Source: Intrasporangiaceae bacterium URHB0013
Lineage (GTDB): Bacteria; Actinomycetota; Actinomycetes; Actinomycetales; Dermatophilaceae
Direction of reading: 5' to 3'
Assembly: GCA_000620545.1 (NCBI GenBank)
Contig: JIBA01000015.1
Location: forward strand, 124,001-188,000
DNA length: 64,000 bases
Both the position numbers and the translations under genes were made by a program. Each line of letters opens with the position of its first letter. Positions within the stretch are counted from its first letter, which is position 1. Of this stretch, positions 35,963 to 44,549 are shown piece by piece. Under the pieces are notes generated by a model. That model saw only the letters and a program-made list of their open reading frames with translations. It was not told the origin of the DNA and did no database searches.

Positions 35963-36613
35963 TCACGCGCTGCGGTCGTCCTCGTTCGCAGCGTCAGCGC
36001 CTTCCGGCGCGTCGGCGGCAGCGGCGGGCTCCGTTGACTCGGTCGACTCGGTCGACTCCGTCGCCTCGGTCGACTCGGTCGCGTCGGTCGACTCGGTCGC
36101 GTCGGTCGACTCGGTCGCGTCGGTCGCCGTCACGTCGGCCGCCTCCGCGTTGTCAGCGTCCTCGGTCTCGGCAGCGGCCTGGGTCGACTCGCTCTGCTTC
36201 GCAGCGCGCTTCGTGGCGGCCTCGGCCTCCTTGACCGTCGCCTTCTTGGCCGACAGCGGCTCGCGGACGAGCTCGATGACGACCATGGGGGCGTTGTCAC
36301 CCTTGCGGGCGCCGATCTTGGTGATGCGGGTGTAACCACCCTCGCGAGCGGCCATGTCGGGCGCGATCTCGGCGAAGAGGCGGTGGACGACACCCTTGTC
36401 GCGCACGACCGTGAGGACGCGGCGACGGGCGTGCAGGTCGCCACGCTTGGCGAAGGTGATGAGACGCTCGGCAAGCGGGCGCAGACGCTTGGCCTTGGCC
36501 TCGGTGGTCGTGATCTTGTCGTGCTCGAAGAGCGACGTCGCGAGGTTGGCCAGGATCAGCCGCTCGTGGGCGGGGCCGCCACCGACGCGGGGACCCTTGG
36601 TGGGGGTGGGCAT
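35963..36613 (-). CDS. rplQ: 50S ribosomal protein L17 with long acidic tail
   Basis: L17 lines the peptide exit tunnel. The core (about 120 residues: [19 protein letters not shown], then KRGDLHARR) is normal and complete. A C-terminal tail of nearly 100 residues follows, acidic and low in complexity, with repeats of A-T-E-S-T-D. It is 216 residues in all. The tail is encoded by an 18-base repeat listed separately. The start is ATG 36613. It is the last gene of the alpha operon. Confidence 0.96.
   Translation of the reverse strand: MPTPTKGPRVGGGPAHERLILANLATSLFEHDKITTTEAKAKRLRPLAERLITFAKRGDLHARRRVLTVVRDKGVVHRLFAEIAPDMAAREGGYTRITKIGARKGDNAPMVVIELVREPLSAKKATVKEAEAATKRAAKQSESTQAAAETEDADNAEAADVTATDATESTDATESTDATESTEATESTESTESTEPAAAADAPEGADAANEDDRSA
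36034..36128 (-). repeat. 18-bp tandem repeat inside the rplQ tail
   Basis: Three identical 18-base units stand at 36071-36124, with looser nine-base GACTCGGTC copies on the left. They encode the ATESTD/TESTE stretch of L17. The unit length is a multiple of three, so copy-number change would keep the frame. Confidence 0.75.
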
Positions 36614-36683
36614 TCGTTTCTCCTAGAAGTCTGACCAGGCCGTTCTCGAGCGAGTGCCGAGGGCTAGGTCAAGAGGCGGTTGG

Positions 36684-37715
36684 TCAGAGACGCTCGTCCT
36701 CGACGAACGACTGGTCGTCGTCGTCGCTGTAGTCGTCCTCGCCGTAGCCGTCGACGAGGGCCGAGGGGTCGAACCCGGGCGGGCTGTCCTTGAGGGCCAG
36801 ACCCATGCCGACGAGCTTGGCCTTGACCTCGTCGATCGACTTCGCACCGAAGTTGCGGATGTCGAGCAGGTCGGCCTCACTACGGCCCACGAGCTCACCC
36901 ACGGTGTGGATGCCCTCGCGCTTGAGGCAGTTGTAGGAACGAACAGTGAGGTCGAGGTCCTCGATCGGCAGCGCGAGGTCCGCGGCGAGCGCGGCATCCG
37001 TCGGCGACGGGCCCATGTCGATGCCCTCGGCCTCGACGTTGAGCTCGCGCGCCAGGCCGAACAGCTCGACCAGCGTCTTGCCGGCCGAGGCCATGGCGTC
37101 ACGCGGGGTCATCGAGTTCTTCGTCTCGACGTCGACGATGAGCTTGTCGAAGTCGGTGCGCTGCTCGACTCGGGTCGCCTCGACCTTGTAGGTCACGGTG
37201 AGCACCGGGCTGTAGATCGAGTCGACCGGGATGCGGCCGATCTCCTGGTCGCCGGACTTGTTCTGCTGGGCCGAGACGTAGCCACGGCCACGCTCCACGG
37301 TCAGCTCCATCTCGAGCTTGCCCTTGTCGTTCAGCGTCGCGATGTGCAGGTCGGGGTTGTGCACCTCGACACCCGCCGGAGGCGTGATGTCGGCGGCGGT
37401 GACCGCACCCGGGCCCTGCTTGCGCAGGTACATGACGACCGGCTCGTCGTGCTCCGAGGAGACGACGAGGCCCTTGATGTTGAGGATCATCTCGGTGACG
37501 TCCTCCTTCACGCCCGGCACGGTCGTGAACTCGTGGAGCACGCCGTCGATGCGGATGGAGGTGACCGCCGCGCCCGGGATGCTCGAGAGCAGGGTGCGAC
37601 GGAGGGAGTTGCCGAGCGTGTAGCCGAAGCCCGGCTCGAGCGGCTCGATGGTGAAGCGGCTGCGGTCGTCGACCACGACCTCTTCGGAGAGCACGGGACG
37701 CTGTGCGATGAGCAC
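36684..37715 (-). CDS. rpoA: DNA-directed RNA polymerase subunit alpha
   Basis: RpoA nucleates core RNA polymerase and its C-terminal domain contacts DNA and activators. The 343 residues give an N-terminal dimerisation domain ([23 protein letters not shown]), a linker, and an alphaCTD ([24 protein letters not shown]). The tail is Asp/Glu-rich. The start is GTG 37715 with GGAA upstream. It lies between rpsD and rplQ, as expected, but the 209-base gap to rpsD holds strong hairpins. Confidence 0.97.
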   Translation of the reverse strand: MLIAQRPVLSEEVVVDDRSRFTIEPLEPGFGYTLGNSLRRTLLSSIPGAAVTSIRIDGVLHEFTTVPGVKEDVTEMILNIKGLVVSSEHDEPVVMYLRKQGPGAVTAADITPPAGVEVHNPDLHIATLNDKGKLEMELTVERGRGYVSAQQNKSGDQEIGRIPVDSIYSPVLTVTYKVEATRVEQRTDFDKLIVDVETKNSMTPRDAMASAGKTLVELFGLARELNVEAEGIDMGPSPTDAALAADLALPIEDLDLTVRSYNCLKREGIHTVGELVGRSEADLLDIRNFGAKSIDEVKAKLVGMGLALKDSPPGFDPSALVDGYGEDDYSDDDDQSFVEDERL

Positions 37716-37840
37716 TGTTCATTTCCTTCCCACGGGCGACCGCCATATGACGCCTCGTGAAACTGCCCGGTCGTGATCCGGGCGGGCCGGCTCGGCTCTG
37801 TCTGCGAGCGCGACCCCAGGCACAAGGAGGCGGGAGCCGG

Positions 37841-37910
37841 GGGTGTGGGGCCGATGCTCGCAAGCACGGCCCCACACCCGTCCGGCCTGCCGTCCAGCCG
37901 GGCTGGACGG
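37841..37910 (-). terminator. Double hairpin between rpsD and rpoA
   Basis: The first reached by leftward transcription is CCGTCCAGC-CGG-GCTGGACGG (37890-37910), directly after rpsD. The second is a 13-base-pair stem, GGGTGTGGGGCCG with CGGCCCCACACCC (37841-37879), with an inner TGCT/AGCA helix. They may be partial terminators or RNA-processing sites that change the ratio of rpoA to ribosomal protein output. Confidence 0.55.
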
Positions 37911-37924
37911 CATACGCCGTCTTG

Positions 37925-38533
37925 TCAGTTCTTCGAGTAGAGCTCCACGATCAGCTGCTCGGTGAGCTGCGAGTCGATCTGCGCACGCACCGGGAGCTGG
38001 TGGATGAGGATCTGCAGCGAGCCGTCGACGACCTGCATCCAGGCCGGGACGGGACGCTCGCCGAACGTCTGGCGAGCCAGCTCGAACGGGAAGCTCTCGA
38101 CGGACTGCTTGCGGACCGTGATGATGTCGTACTGCTCGACGCGGTAGCTCGGGACGTCGACGCGCACGCCGTTGACCTCGAAGTGACCGTGCGTCACGAG
38201 CTGACGCGCGTGGCGACGCGTGCGGGCCAGACCCGCGCGGTAGACCACGTTGTCGAGACGCGACTCGAGGATCTGGAGAAGGTTCTCGCCGGTCTTGCCG
38301 GGGCGCTTCGCCGCTTCCTTGTAGTAGCGGACGAACTGCTTCTCCATGACGCCGTAGGTGAAGCGGGCGCGCTGCTTCTCCTGCAGCTGGGTGAGGTACT
38401 CCTTCTCCTGGATCCGGCGACGGCCGTGCTGGCCGGGCGGGAAGGGACGGAGCTCGAAGTTCTTGTCGCCGCCGACGAGGTCCATCTTGAGGCGGCGGGA
38501 CTTCTTGGTGATCGGGCCGGTGTAACGAGCCAT
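37925..38533 (-). CDS. rpsD: 30S ribosomal protein S4
   Basis: S4 binds 16S rRNA early in assembly and lies near the mRNA entry. The 202 residues show the S4 RNA-binding domain (RLDNVVYRAGLARTRRHARQLVTHGH) and end in the conserved ELIVELYSKN. There is no zinc motif at the N-terminus. The ATG at 38533 has AGAGAACTAG upstream, a weak ribosome-binding site. It follows rpsK by 32 bases. Confidence 0.97.
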   Translation of the reverse strand: MARYTGPITKKSRRLKMDLVGGDKNFELRPFPPGQHGRRRIQEKEYLTQLQEKQRARFTYGVMEKQFVRYYKEAAKRPGKTGENLLQILESRLDNVVYRAGLARTRRHARQLVTHGHFEVNGVRVDVPSYRVEQYDIITVRKQSVESFPFELARQTFGERPVPAWMQVVDGSLQILIHQLPVRAQIDSQLTEQLIVELYSKN

Positions 38534-38565
38534 GTTTCTAGTTCTCTCTCTCGCTCAGTGCCGGA

Positions 38566-38961
38566 TCAGACGCGACGGCGCTTGGGCGGGCGGACACCGT
38601 TGTGCGGCGTGGGCGTGACGTCGCTGATCGCGCCGACCTCCAGGCCGGTGGCGGTGAGCGAACGGATCGCCGTCTCGCGGCCCGAGCCCGGGCCCTTGAC
38701 GAAGACGTCGACCTTGCGCATGCCGTGCTCCATGGCGCGGCGGGCAGCGGCCTCGGCCGCCATCTGGGCCGCGAACGGCGTGGACTTGCGCGAGCCCTTG
38801 AAGCCGACCTGGCCGGCGGAGGCCCAGGCGATCACGGCGCCGGTGGGGTCCGTGATCGAGATGATCGTGTTGTTGAACGTGCTCTTGATGTGAGCGTGCC
38901 CGTGGGCGACGTTCTTCTTCTCCTTGCGACGAACCTTCGTCACACGAGCCTTGGGAGGCAT
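38566..38961 (-). CDS. rpsK: 30S ribosomal protein S11
   Basis: S11 is in the platform of the 30S subunit near the E site. The 131-residue protein has an N-terminal basic stretch ([17 protein letters not shown]), [15 protein letters not shown] and the C-terminal [11 protein letters not shown]. The ATG at 38961 follows AGGAG. Spacing to rpsM is 56 bases. Confidence 0.97.
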   Translation of the reverse strand: MPPKARVTKVRRKEKKNVAHGHAHIKSTFNNTIISITDPTGAVIAWASAGQVGFKGSRKSTPFAAQMAAEAAARRAMEHGMRKVDVFVKGPGSGRETAIRSLTATGLEVGAISDVTPTPHNGVRPPKRRRV

Positions 38962-39017
38962 TTTTCTCCTACGTCAGAACTGAATGTCGGTGAGACGTGA
39001 TCGCGGGGCGATCAGCG

Positions 39018-39392
39018 TCACTTGGCCTTCTTCTTGCCGGCCACGGTGCGCTTCGGGCCCTTGCGGGTGCGCGCGTTGGTCTTGGTGCGCTGACCGCGCA
39101 CGGGCAGACCACGACGGTGACGGAGACCTTCGTAGGAGCCGATCTCGACCTTGCGGCGGATGTCGGCCTGCACCTCACGGCGAAGGTCACCCTCGAGGCG
39201 GTAGTTGCCCTCGAGGAAGTCACGAAGCGCAACGAGCTCGGTCTCACCGAGGTCCTTGACGCGGGTGTTGGGGTCGACGCCGGTGGCAACCAGCGCCTCC
39301 TTGGAACGGGTGCGACCGACACCGAAGATGTAGGTCAGTGCGACCTCGACGCGCTTCTCGCGCGGAAGGTCGACTCCAACAAGACGAGCCAT
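39018..39392 (-). CDS. rpsM: 30S ribosomal protein S13
   Basis: S13 forms bridges to the 50S subunit and its tail contacts P-site tRNA. The 124 residues match the family, with the opening [19 protein letters not shown], the [20 protein letters not shown] motif and the basic tail ending KKKAK. The ATG at 39392 follows AGGAGA. A 223-base gap to rpmJ on its upstream side shows no further gene. Confidence 0.97.
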   Translation of the reverse strand: MARLVGVDLPREKRVEVALTYIFGVGRTRSKEALVATGVDPNTRVKDLGETELVALRDFLEGNYRLEGDLRREVQADIRRKVEIGSYEGLRHRRGLPVRGQRTKTNARTRKGPKRTVAGKKKAK

Positions 39393-39615
39393 GTTGGGTT
39401 GTCTCCTGATTTCTGTTTCGCGGAGGTCTGGAGCAAGGCACCGATCCGGGGTCACGGTCCGCCACTCAGAAGGACGGGCCACCGGTCCCCGGCCTCCGTG
39501 CCGGGGGTGACGTCCTGCGCCGACACGACGGTCGGTCATCAGGGGCCGGGTGCTGCTTTCATTCACTTGTTGCGTGCTGTCGAATTTCTGTCGACGGCGA
39601 GGGTGGTGCTTCTGC

Positions 39616-39729
39616 TCAGCCCTGGCGCTGCTTGTGGCGCAGGTTCTCGCAGATCACCATGACCCGACCGTTGCGGCGGATCACCTTGCACTTGTCGCAG
39701 ATCTTCTTGACGCTCGGCTGAACCTTCAT
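39616..39729 (-). CDS. rpmJ: 50S ribosomal protein L36
   Basis: A 37-residue zinc-ribbon protein of the large subunit. The Cys/His set CDKC and CENLRHKQ shows the zinc-binding form of L36. The start [15 protein letters not shown] is typical. The 153 bases between it and infA contain no gene. Confidence 0.96.
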   Translation of the reverse strand: MKVQPSVKKICDKCKVIRRNGRVMVICENLRHKQRQG

Positions 39730-39882
39730 CTGCCTGCTGTCTTCGGATCGCGCGCCTGCCACCTCGCGCCCCGGAGGGCACGTGACGATCAGGTGCTTGG
39801 TTGTGTAATCGGGAGTTTGTGCCTCGCACTCGTCCCGGCCGGACACGCCGCTCTCGCGGCTGGTCCCGGCCGAGCCTGGTGC

Positions 39883-40104
39883 TCAGCGGTAGCGGAAGAC
39901 GATCCGACCGCGGGTCAGGTCATAGGGCGAGAGCTCCACCACGACGCGGTCCTCAGGGAGGATCCGGATGTAGTGCTGTCGCATCTTGCCCGAGATGTGT
40001 GCGAGCACCTTGTGACCGTTGGAGAGCTCCACCCGGAACATCGCGTTCGGGAGAGCCTCGACGATCGTGCCCTCGATCTCGATGACACCGTCCTTCTTGG
40101 CCAT
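39883..40104 (-). CDS. infA: Translation initiation factor IF-1
   Basis: IF-1 occupies the A site during initiation. The 73-residue OB-fold protein reads [20 protein letters not shown] and closes with [10 protein letters not shown]. The ATG at 40104 follows CGGAGGAT. It heads the infA-rpmJ-rpsM-rpsK-rpsD-rpoA-rplQ group. A leader of over 100 bases separates it from its probable promoter. Confidence 0.97.
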   Translation of the reverse strand: MAKKDGVIEIEGTIVEALPNAMFRVELSNGHKVLAHISGKMRQHYIRILPEDRVVVELSPYDLTRGRIVFRYR

Positions 40105-40224
40105 ATCCTCCGTCTATCTGTTGGTGGCCGACCCGGACTGAGCCGGCCTTTGGGACGTGCCTGGGTGCCGTGCTCGTCGCACAGGCATGAGTCAGGCGTC
40201 GAGACACACGACACCCAACGCACA

Positions 40225-40230
40225 AGACTA
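40225..40230 (-). promoter_or_regulatory. -10 candidate of the infA operon
   Basis: TAGTCT on the minus strand, about 120 bases before infA. The -35 is poor. The intervening leader contains GC-rich complementary stretches but no structure I can name. Confidence 0.35.
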
Positions 40231-40317
40231 CGCCAGAGGGCGCGGTTCCCGAAATCGGCGTCGGGACCCCGGCCGGCGCCGGCGTGCGCTTTCAGGCGCG
40301 GGCCGCGGGGGTCGGAC

Positions 40318-40662
40318 TCAGCCGTCGAGCTCGGCCCGGCGGAGCCGGACCACGCGCTCGACGACGTCGTCGGGCAACGGTCGCTCGACGCTGAAACGGA
40401 TCGTTCCCTTGCTCAGCGCGAACCCGGCGAGGTCGGGGGCGACCGCCTCGACCACCGCCGGACTGAAGGGGAAGACGGAGAGGTGCTTCGCCGCCGCGGT
40501 GATGCCGATGAGCGGTCGCCCGGCCAGGCGGAGCGCGGGCATGCCGTAGCTCGTGCCCTCCTCCGCGTCGGGCACCACCTGCCGGGCGACGTCGATGACG
40601 CGCCGCAGGGCCGCACCCTTGTCCGGCGCCAGTCCGGCGAGGTACTCCTCGATGGTCCCCAT
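40318..40662 (-). CDS. DUF1801 (YdhG-like) family protein
   Basis: A 114-residue cytosolic protein with the DUF1801 pattern: an N-terminal helix MGTIEEYLAGLAPDK, the central EEGTSYGMPALRLAGRPLIGI, then KHLSVFPFSP and a basic C-terminal helix. Related proteins include iron-chaperone-like frataxin-fold proteins; function here is unknown. It is divergent from the HIT-like gene. The start is ATG 40662; the upstream frame is Arg-rich and not credible. Confidence 0.82.
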   Translation of the reverse strand: MGTIEEYLAGLAPDKGAALRRVIDVARQVVPDAEEGTSYGMPALRLAGRPLIGITAAAKHLSVFPFSPAVVEAVAPDLAGFALSKGTIRFSVERPLPDDVVERVVRLRRAELDG

Positions 40663-40767
40663 CCAGTGAGACTCCCACGCCCCTGGCCTCCTCAGGGCGT
40701 ATGCCGTGAGTCCGGTCCCGGCGCACGTGCGGTCGGTCCGCAGCGGACTCGCCGAGTGAGCGGGCGG

Positions 40768-40773
40768 CATACT
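40768..40773 (+). promoter_or_regulatory. -10 element of the HIT-like gene (leaderless)
   Basis: CATACT lies six bases before GTG 40780. It is part of a GGCATAC copy. No Shine-Dalgarno sequence lies between. Confidence 0.45.
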
Positions 40774-40779
40774 GGCCGG

Positions 40780-41517
40780 GTGACCGAATCCGGCGACGCC
40801 ACTGCCCCGCCTCCGTCCGACTCCCCCGCCGTCGCACCGGCAGCGCCGGAGGACCACACGGACGTGGTGGGCGGGCCGCCCGCCGAGGCCGAGGGGGTCG
40901 AGGACTACTACGGCCGCATCGCCGCCGCGGCCGGCGAGGACGGGCGCCTGCCCGTCGCCGTCGAGGAGATGCCCGGCTGGGACATCTACCCCTACGAGGT
41001 CGAGGGGCTCCGGCTCAAGCCCGTGTCACCACCGGCCGACGAGGAGCCACCACGTCGGGGCGAGCGGGTAGCCGACTGCTGGTGCGCCGGTGGCTTCGAG
41101 GAGGCCGACGACCGGCTCGTCTGGTGCAACGAGCGGTGGCGGCTGACCCTCGCCGTGGACACCGGCCTGCCCGTCATGCTCACGCTCATGCCCCTCGCGC
41201 ACCACGACCTTCCTTCCCTGCCGGGCGACCTCGCAGCCGAGATGGGCCAGCTCGTCGTGGCGGTCTCGGACGCCGTCGAGCACGTGCCGAGCGTGGGGCG
41301 GGTCCAGCTCGCGAAGTACGGTGACGGCGGGGCGCACCTGCACCTGTTCTTCCTCGGTCGTCCCGCACGCATGCTGCAGTTCCGCGGGTCACCGCTCATC
41401 GACTGGGAGGAGAACCTCCCGCGGGTACCGCTGGACGTGCTGCAGGCCAACGCCCGAGTGGTCGCCGAGCGGATGGTCGTCCACGTCGGTGGCGCGCCGG
41501 GTCCCCTCGGCCGCTAG
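40780..41517 (+). CDS. HIT-like domain protein
   Basis: A 245-residue cytosolic protein. The first 50 residues are Ala/Pro/Asp-rich. The body has a cysteine-rich patch (ADCWCAGGF and LVWCNERWRL) that could bind zinc as in GalT-like HIT proteins, and a core GAHLHLFFLGRP near residue 190 that matches the end of a histidine-triad motif (H-x-H-x-phi). HIT enzymes act on nucleotides by a nucleotidyl-His intermediate. The substrate is unknown, and the family match rests on this core alone. The GTG start is placed by the promoter hexamer. Confidence 0.65.
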   Translation: MTESGDATAPPPSDSPAVAPAAPEDHTDVVGGPPAEAEGVEDYYGRIAAAAGEDGRLPVAVEEMPGWDIYPYEVEGLRLKPVSPPADEEPPRRGERVADCWCAGGFEEADDRLVWCNERWRLTLAVDTGLPVMLTLMPLAHHDLPSLPGDLAAEMGQLVVAVSDAVEHVPSVGRVQLAKYGDGGAHLHLFFLGRPARMLQFRGSPLIDWEENLPRVPLDVLQANARVVAERMVVHVGGAPGPLGR

Positions 41518-41534
41518 CCGTACGCGCCCGCAGG

Positions 41535-42968
41535 TCAGGCAGGCGACCAGCGGGTCGCGAGCCACAACGGGTCGTAGCCGGTGAGCGGGACCATCCGCCA
41601 CGTCAGGTCGGCGTCCCCGCCACGCAGACGCGCCTCGACGCGGAAGCGGTGGGGTGTCTCGATGGCGATGACCTCGGCGCGGAAGGTGTCCTCGTTCACC
41701 CAGCCGCCGCTCGCCACGACCGGAAGGGTCGCTCCCCCGGCCACCATCACGCCCTCACGCCACCGTCCCCGACCGACGGGCATCCGCACCCACTCACCAC
41801 CACGGCGCAGTCCGAGCACGTGCTCCGGCCCGTCGCGGGTCACGGAGACCGCCGTGTAGTCGGCCGCGAGGTCGGAGGCGTCCGATCGGTTGAGCTCGGC
41901 GTGATCCGGTCCGAGGGCGTCACCCGACAACGCGGGGATCTCCAGGGCCGCCAGCCGCTGCTCCAGCTCACGGTCCGCCGCCGCGGACCCTCCGGCTTCG
42001 ATGGCGGGTACGACGTGGGCCCACAGGCAGTCGAGCGTGGCCTGCATCCGCGACTGCTCGGCCGTGATCGCGACGACCGTGGCGTGCTCGGGCAGCACGA
42101 CGAGGAACTGCCCGAAGGCTCCGTCACCGCGGTAGCCGAAGCGCTGCATCCAGAACGAGTAGCCGTAGCCGCGCCGCCAGTCCTCGTCGGCCTCGGGGTC
42201 CTCGCTGAGCGGACCGAAGGCGCGCGTGGCCTCCTCCACCCATGCCTCCGGCAGCAGCTGCCGACCCTCCCACCGGCCACGGGCGAGGTAGAGCTGGGCG
42301 ATGGAGGCGATGGCCTCGGTCGTCAGGTGTGAGCCCGTGAAGCCCAGCTCGCGGCCGAGCGGGTCGCGGTGCCACGGGATGTCGGGCAACCCGAGCGGTT
42401 CGAGCAGTCGCGGCCGCAGCATCTCCCCCAGGCCGACCCCGGCGAGGCGACGCACGATGACGGCGAGCAGGTAGGTGGCCACCTGGTTGTACGCGAAGAC
42501 CGTGCCCGGCGGCTGGGTGGGCGCTGTCGCGAAGACCCGCGGCACCCAGTCGTCCCCCTTGCCGAAGCCACCACCGCTCATGCGGTCGAAGACCCGCCCC
42601 CACGCGTCCTCCTCGTGTCCGACCGTCATCGAGAGGCAGTGCCTGACGCGGACGTCGTCCCAGCCATCGGCGACGGTGCTGCGGTCGAGCTCCGGGAAGT
42701 GGTCGAGCACCCGGTCGTCGAGGGAGAGCCGACCCTCCTGCACGAGGAAGGCGACGGCCGTCGCCGTCACCGTCTTCGAGAGGGAGTAGGCGAGATGGAC
42801 GCGGCTCGCGGCATACGGCCTCCACCAGCCCTCCGCCACGACGTGCCCGTGGCGCACGACCATGAGGCTGTGGAGACCGAGGTCGTCGCGCTCGACAGCG
42901 TCGACGAACGCGTGGATGCCGGCGGCGTCGACGCCCTGCGCCGACGGACTGCTGCGGGGAAGGCTCAC
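41535..42968 (-). CDS. Serine hydrolase, class C beta-lactamase family
   Basis: A 477-residue protein with the penicillin-binding fold. The SxxK motif is S62-L-S-K65 (AYSLSKTVTA), and FAYNQVATYLLAVI fits the second (Tyr) motif. A C-terminal domain of about 130 residues contains VTRDGPEHVLGLRRGG. There is no signal peptide, so it is probably cytosolic, in line with esterase or D-aminopeptidase-like members rather than true beta-lactamases. The GTG at 42968 is chosen because TAGCCT lies seven bases upstream. It lies downstream of map. Confidence 0.85.
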   Translation of the reverse strand: MSLPRSSPSAQGVDAAGIHAFVDAVERDDLGLHSLMVVRHGHVVAEGWWRPYAASRVHLAYSLSKTVTATAVAFLVQEGRLSLDDRVLDHFPELDRSTVADGWDDVRVRHCLSMTVGHEEDAWGRVFDRMSGGGFGKGDDWVPRVFATAPTQPPGTVFAYNQVATYLLAVIVRRLAGVGLGEMLRPRLLEPLGLPDIPWHRDPLGRELGFTGSHLTTEAIASIAQLYLARGRWEGRQLLPEAWVEEATRAFGPLSEDPEADEDWRRGYGYSFWMQRFGYRGDGAFGQFLVVLPEHATVVAITAEQSRMQATLDCLWAHVVPAIEAGGSAAADRELEQRLAALEIPALSGDALGPDHAELNRSDASDLAADYTAVSVTRDGPEHVLGLRRGGEWVRMPVGRGRWREGVMVAGGATLPVVASGGWVNEDTFRAEVIAIETPHRFRVEARLRGGDADLTWRMVPLTGYDPLWLATRWSPA

Positions 42969-42975
42969 GAGCGCG

Positions 42976-42981
42976 AGGCTA
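42976..42981 (-). promoter_or_regulatory. -10 element of the serine hydrolase gene (leaderless)
   Basis: TAGCCT on the minus strand, seven bases before GTG 42968. It separates this gene from the secY-adk-map transcript. Confidence 0.5.
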
Positions 42982-43033
42982 CGCGTCCGGGCGCCCGGAT
43001 GCGTCGGCGAGTGGTCCTGACCGGTCGCGCGGC

Positions 43034-43888
43034 TCAGGCGGTCGCGTCGAGGGGGGCGTATGCCGCCCCGGCAGCCTCGAGGGCGGCCCGGCCACCGTCG
43101 ATGGCCGTGAGGACCCACAGCCCGCCCTCGCGGACGGCGACCGAGTGCTCCCAGTGCGCTGCCCGCGTGCCGTCGAGCGTCACCACGGTCCAGTCGTCGG
43201 CGAGGATCTTCGTGTCGGTCGCGCCGAGGGTGATCATCGGCTCGATGGCGCCGGTGAAGCCGTCGACGAGCTTGGGTCCGGTCTCGCGCACGGCGTAGTT
43301 CGGGATCTGGGGGTCCATGTGCATCTGGGTGCCGATGCCGTGACCGACGTACTCGTCGATGACGCCGTAGGCCAGGCCGTCGCGCTCGGAAGCGGCCTCG
43401 ATGCTCGCCTCGACCGCGTCACCGACCGCGTAGAGGCGGCCGCCGACCTGCATCGCGGCGATGCCGGCGTACAGGCTGGCCTCGGTGGCGTCGATGAGGG
43501 CGAGGTCCTCTGGACGCCCGGCCTCCCGGCCACCCACGACTGCGGTGAAGGCCGCGTCGCCGTTCCAGCCCTTGACCTCTGCGCCGCAGTCGATCGAGAC
43601 GATGTCCCCGGCCTCGAGCACCCGGGAGCGCGGGATGCCGTGGACGACCTCGTCGTTGACGCTCGTGCACAGCGTGTGGCTGTAACCCGGGACGAGCTGG
43701 AAGTTGGGGATGCCGCCGTTGCTGCGGATGAAGTCCTCCGCGAGGCGGTCCAGCTCGAGCGTCGTCAGGCCGGGCCGCAGCTCGCCGGCGAGCAGCTCGA
43801 GGGTGCGCCCGACGAGCAGCCCCGCCTCACGCATGAGGAGGAGCTGCTCGTCGGTGCGGCCCTGGAGCCGGTTCCGGCGTCCGAACAT
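43034..43888 (-). CDS. map: Methionine aminopeptidase, type I
   Basis: Map removes the initiator methionine from new proteins. The 284-residue pita-bread enzyme has the metal ligands in IDCGAEVKGWNGDAAFT (D, D), DEYVGHGIGTQMH (H) and IEPMITLG (E), plus a final E near EHSVAVREGG. HGIPRSRVLEAGDIV gives the substrate-side histidine. The ATG at 43888 follows GAAGGACC. It lies 39 bases after adk, the usual order after secY. Confidence 0.96.
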   Translation of the reverse strand: MFGRRNRLQGRTDEQLLLMREAGLLVGRTLELLAGELRPGLTTLELDRLAEDFIRSNGGIPNFQLVPGYSHTLCTSVNDEVVHGIPRSRVLEAGDIVSIDCGAEVKGWNGDAAFTAVVGGREAGRPEDLALIDATEASLYAGIAAMQVGGRLYAVGDAVEASIEAASERDGLAYGVIDEYVGHGIGTQMHMDPQIPNYAVRETGPKLVDGFTGAIEPMITLGATDTKILADDWTVVTLDGTRAAHWEHSVAVREGGLWVLTAIDGGRAALEAAGAAYAPLDATA

Positions 43889-43927
43889 CGTGGTCCTTCT
43901 CGGTGGCTGCGGTGTGGCGCAGTCGGC

Positions 43928-44497
43928 TCAGGCGTGCTGCGGCAGGGCCGCGATGACGCGGTCGGTGACCTCGTCGACGGAACCCATGCCGTCGATCTTG
44001 ACGAGAAGGCCCACGACCTCGTAGTGCTGCGCGAGCGGCGCGGTCTCCTTGCGGTAGATCGCCTGGCGTTCGCGGATGACGTCCTCGGTGTCGTCGACGC
44101 GCCCTTCGGTCTCGGCGCGCTTCAGCAGTCGCTCGACGATGGCGTCCTCGTCGACCTCGAGCTCGAGGACGGCGTCGAGCGCCTGCCCGTGACGCGAGAG
44201 CATCGCGTCGAGGGCGTCGACCTGGCCCGCGGTGCGCGGGTAGCCGTCGAGGAGGAAGCCGTGCGTGGCGTCGTCCCAGGACAACCGGTCCTCGACGATC
44301 TCGTTCGTGATGTCGTCGGAGACGTAGCCGCCCGACGTGATGATCTCGTCGACCTTGATCCCCAGCGGGGTCCGGTCCTTGATGTTGGCGCGGAAGATGT
44401 CGCCGGTCGAGATGGCGGGGATGCCGAGCCGCTCGGCGATCCGGGCGGCCTGCGTGCCCTTACCGGCACCCGGCGGGCCGAGGATGATCAGTCGCAT
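43928..44497 (-). CDS. adk: Adenylate kinase
   Basis: Adk interconverts 2 ADP with ATP and AMP. The 189-residue short form has the P-loop GPPGAGKGTQ, GYPRTAGQVDAL and a short lid with KRAETEGRVDDTEDV, which lacks the zinc cysteines. It starts at ATG 44497 and follows secY by 52 bases. Confidence 0.97.
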   Translation of the reverse strand: MRLIILGPPGAGKGTQAARIAERLGIPAISTGDIFRANIKDRTPLGIKVDEIITSGGYVSDDITNEIVEDRLSWDDATHGFLLDGYPRTAGQVDALDAMLSRHGQALDAVLELEVDEDAIVERLLKRAETEGRVDDTEDVIRERQAIYRKETAPLAQHYEVVGLLVKIDGMGSVDEVTDRVIAALPQHA

Positions 44498-44549
44498 GTC
44501 GGGGCCCCCGGGGAGCCAGGAGCACGGCGAGTGACCGTGTGGGGTGACA

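Noticed and set aside
36034-36128. Regular repeats resembling a short CRISPR array
   Set aside because: The units are contiguous 18-mers without spacers and lie in frame inside rplQ; no cas gene is near.
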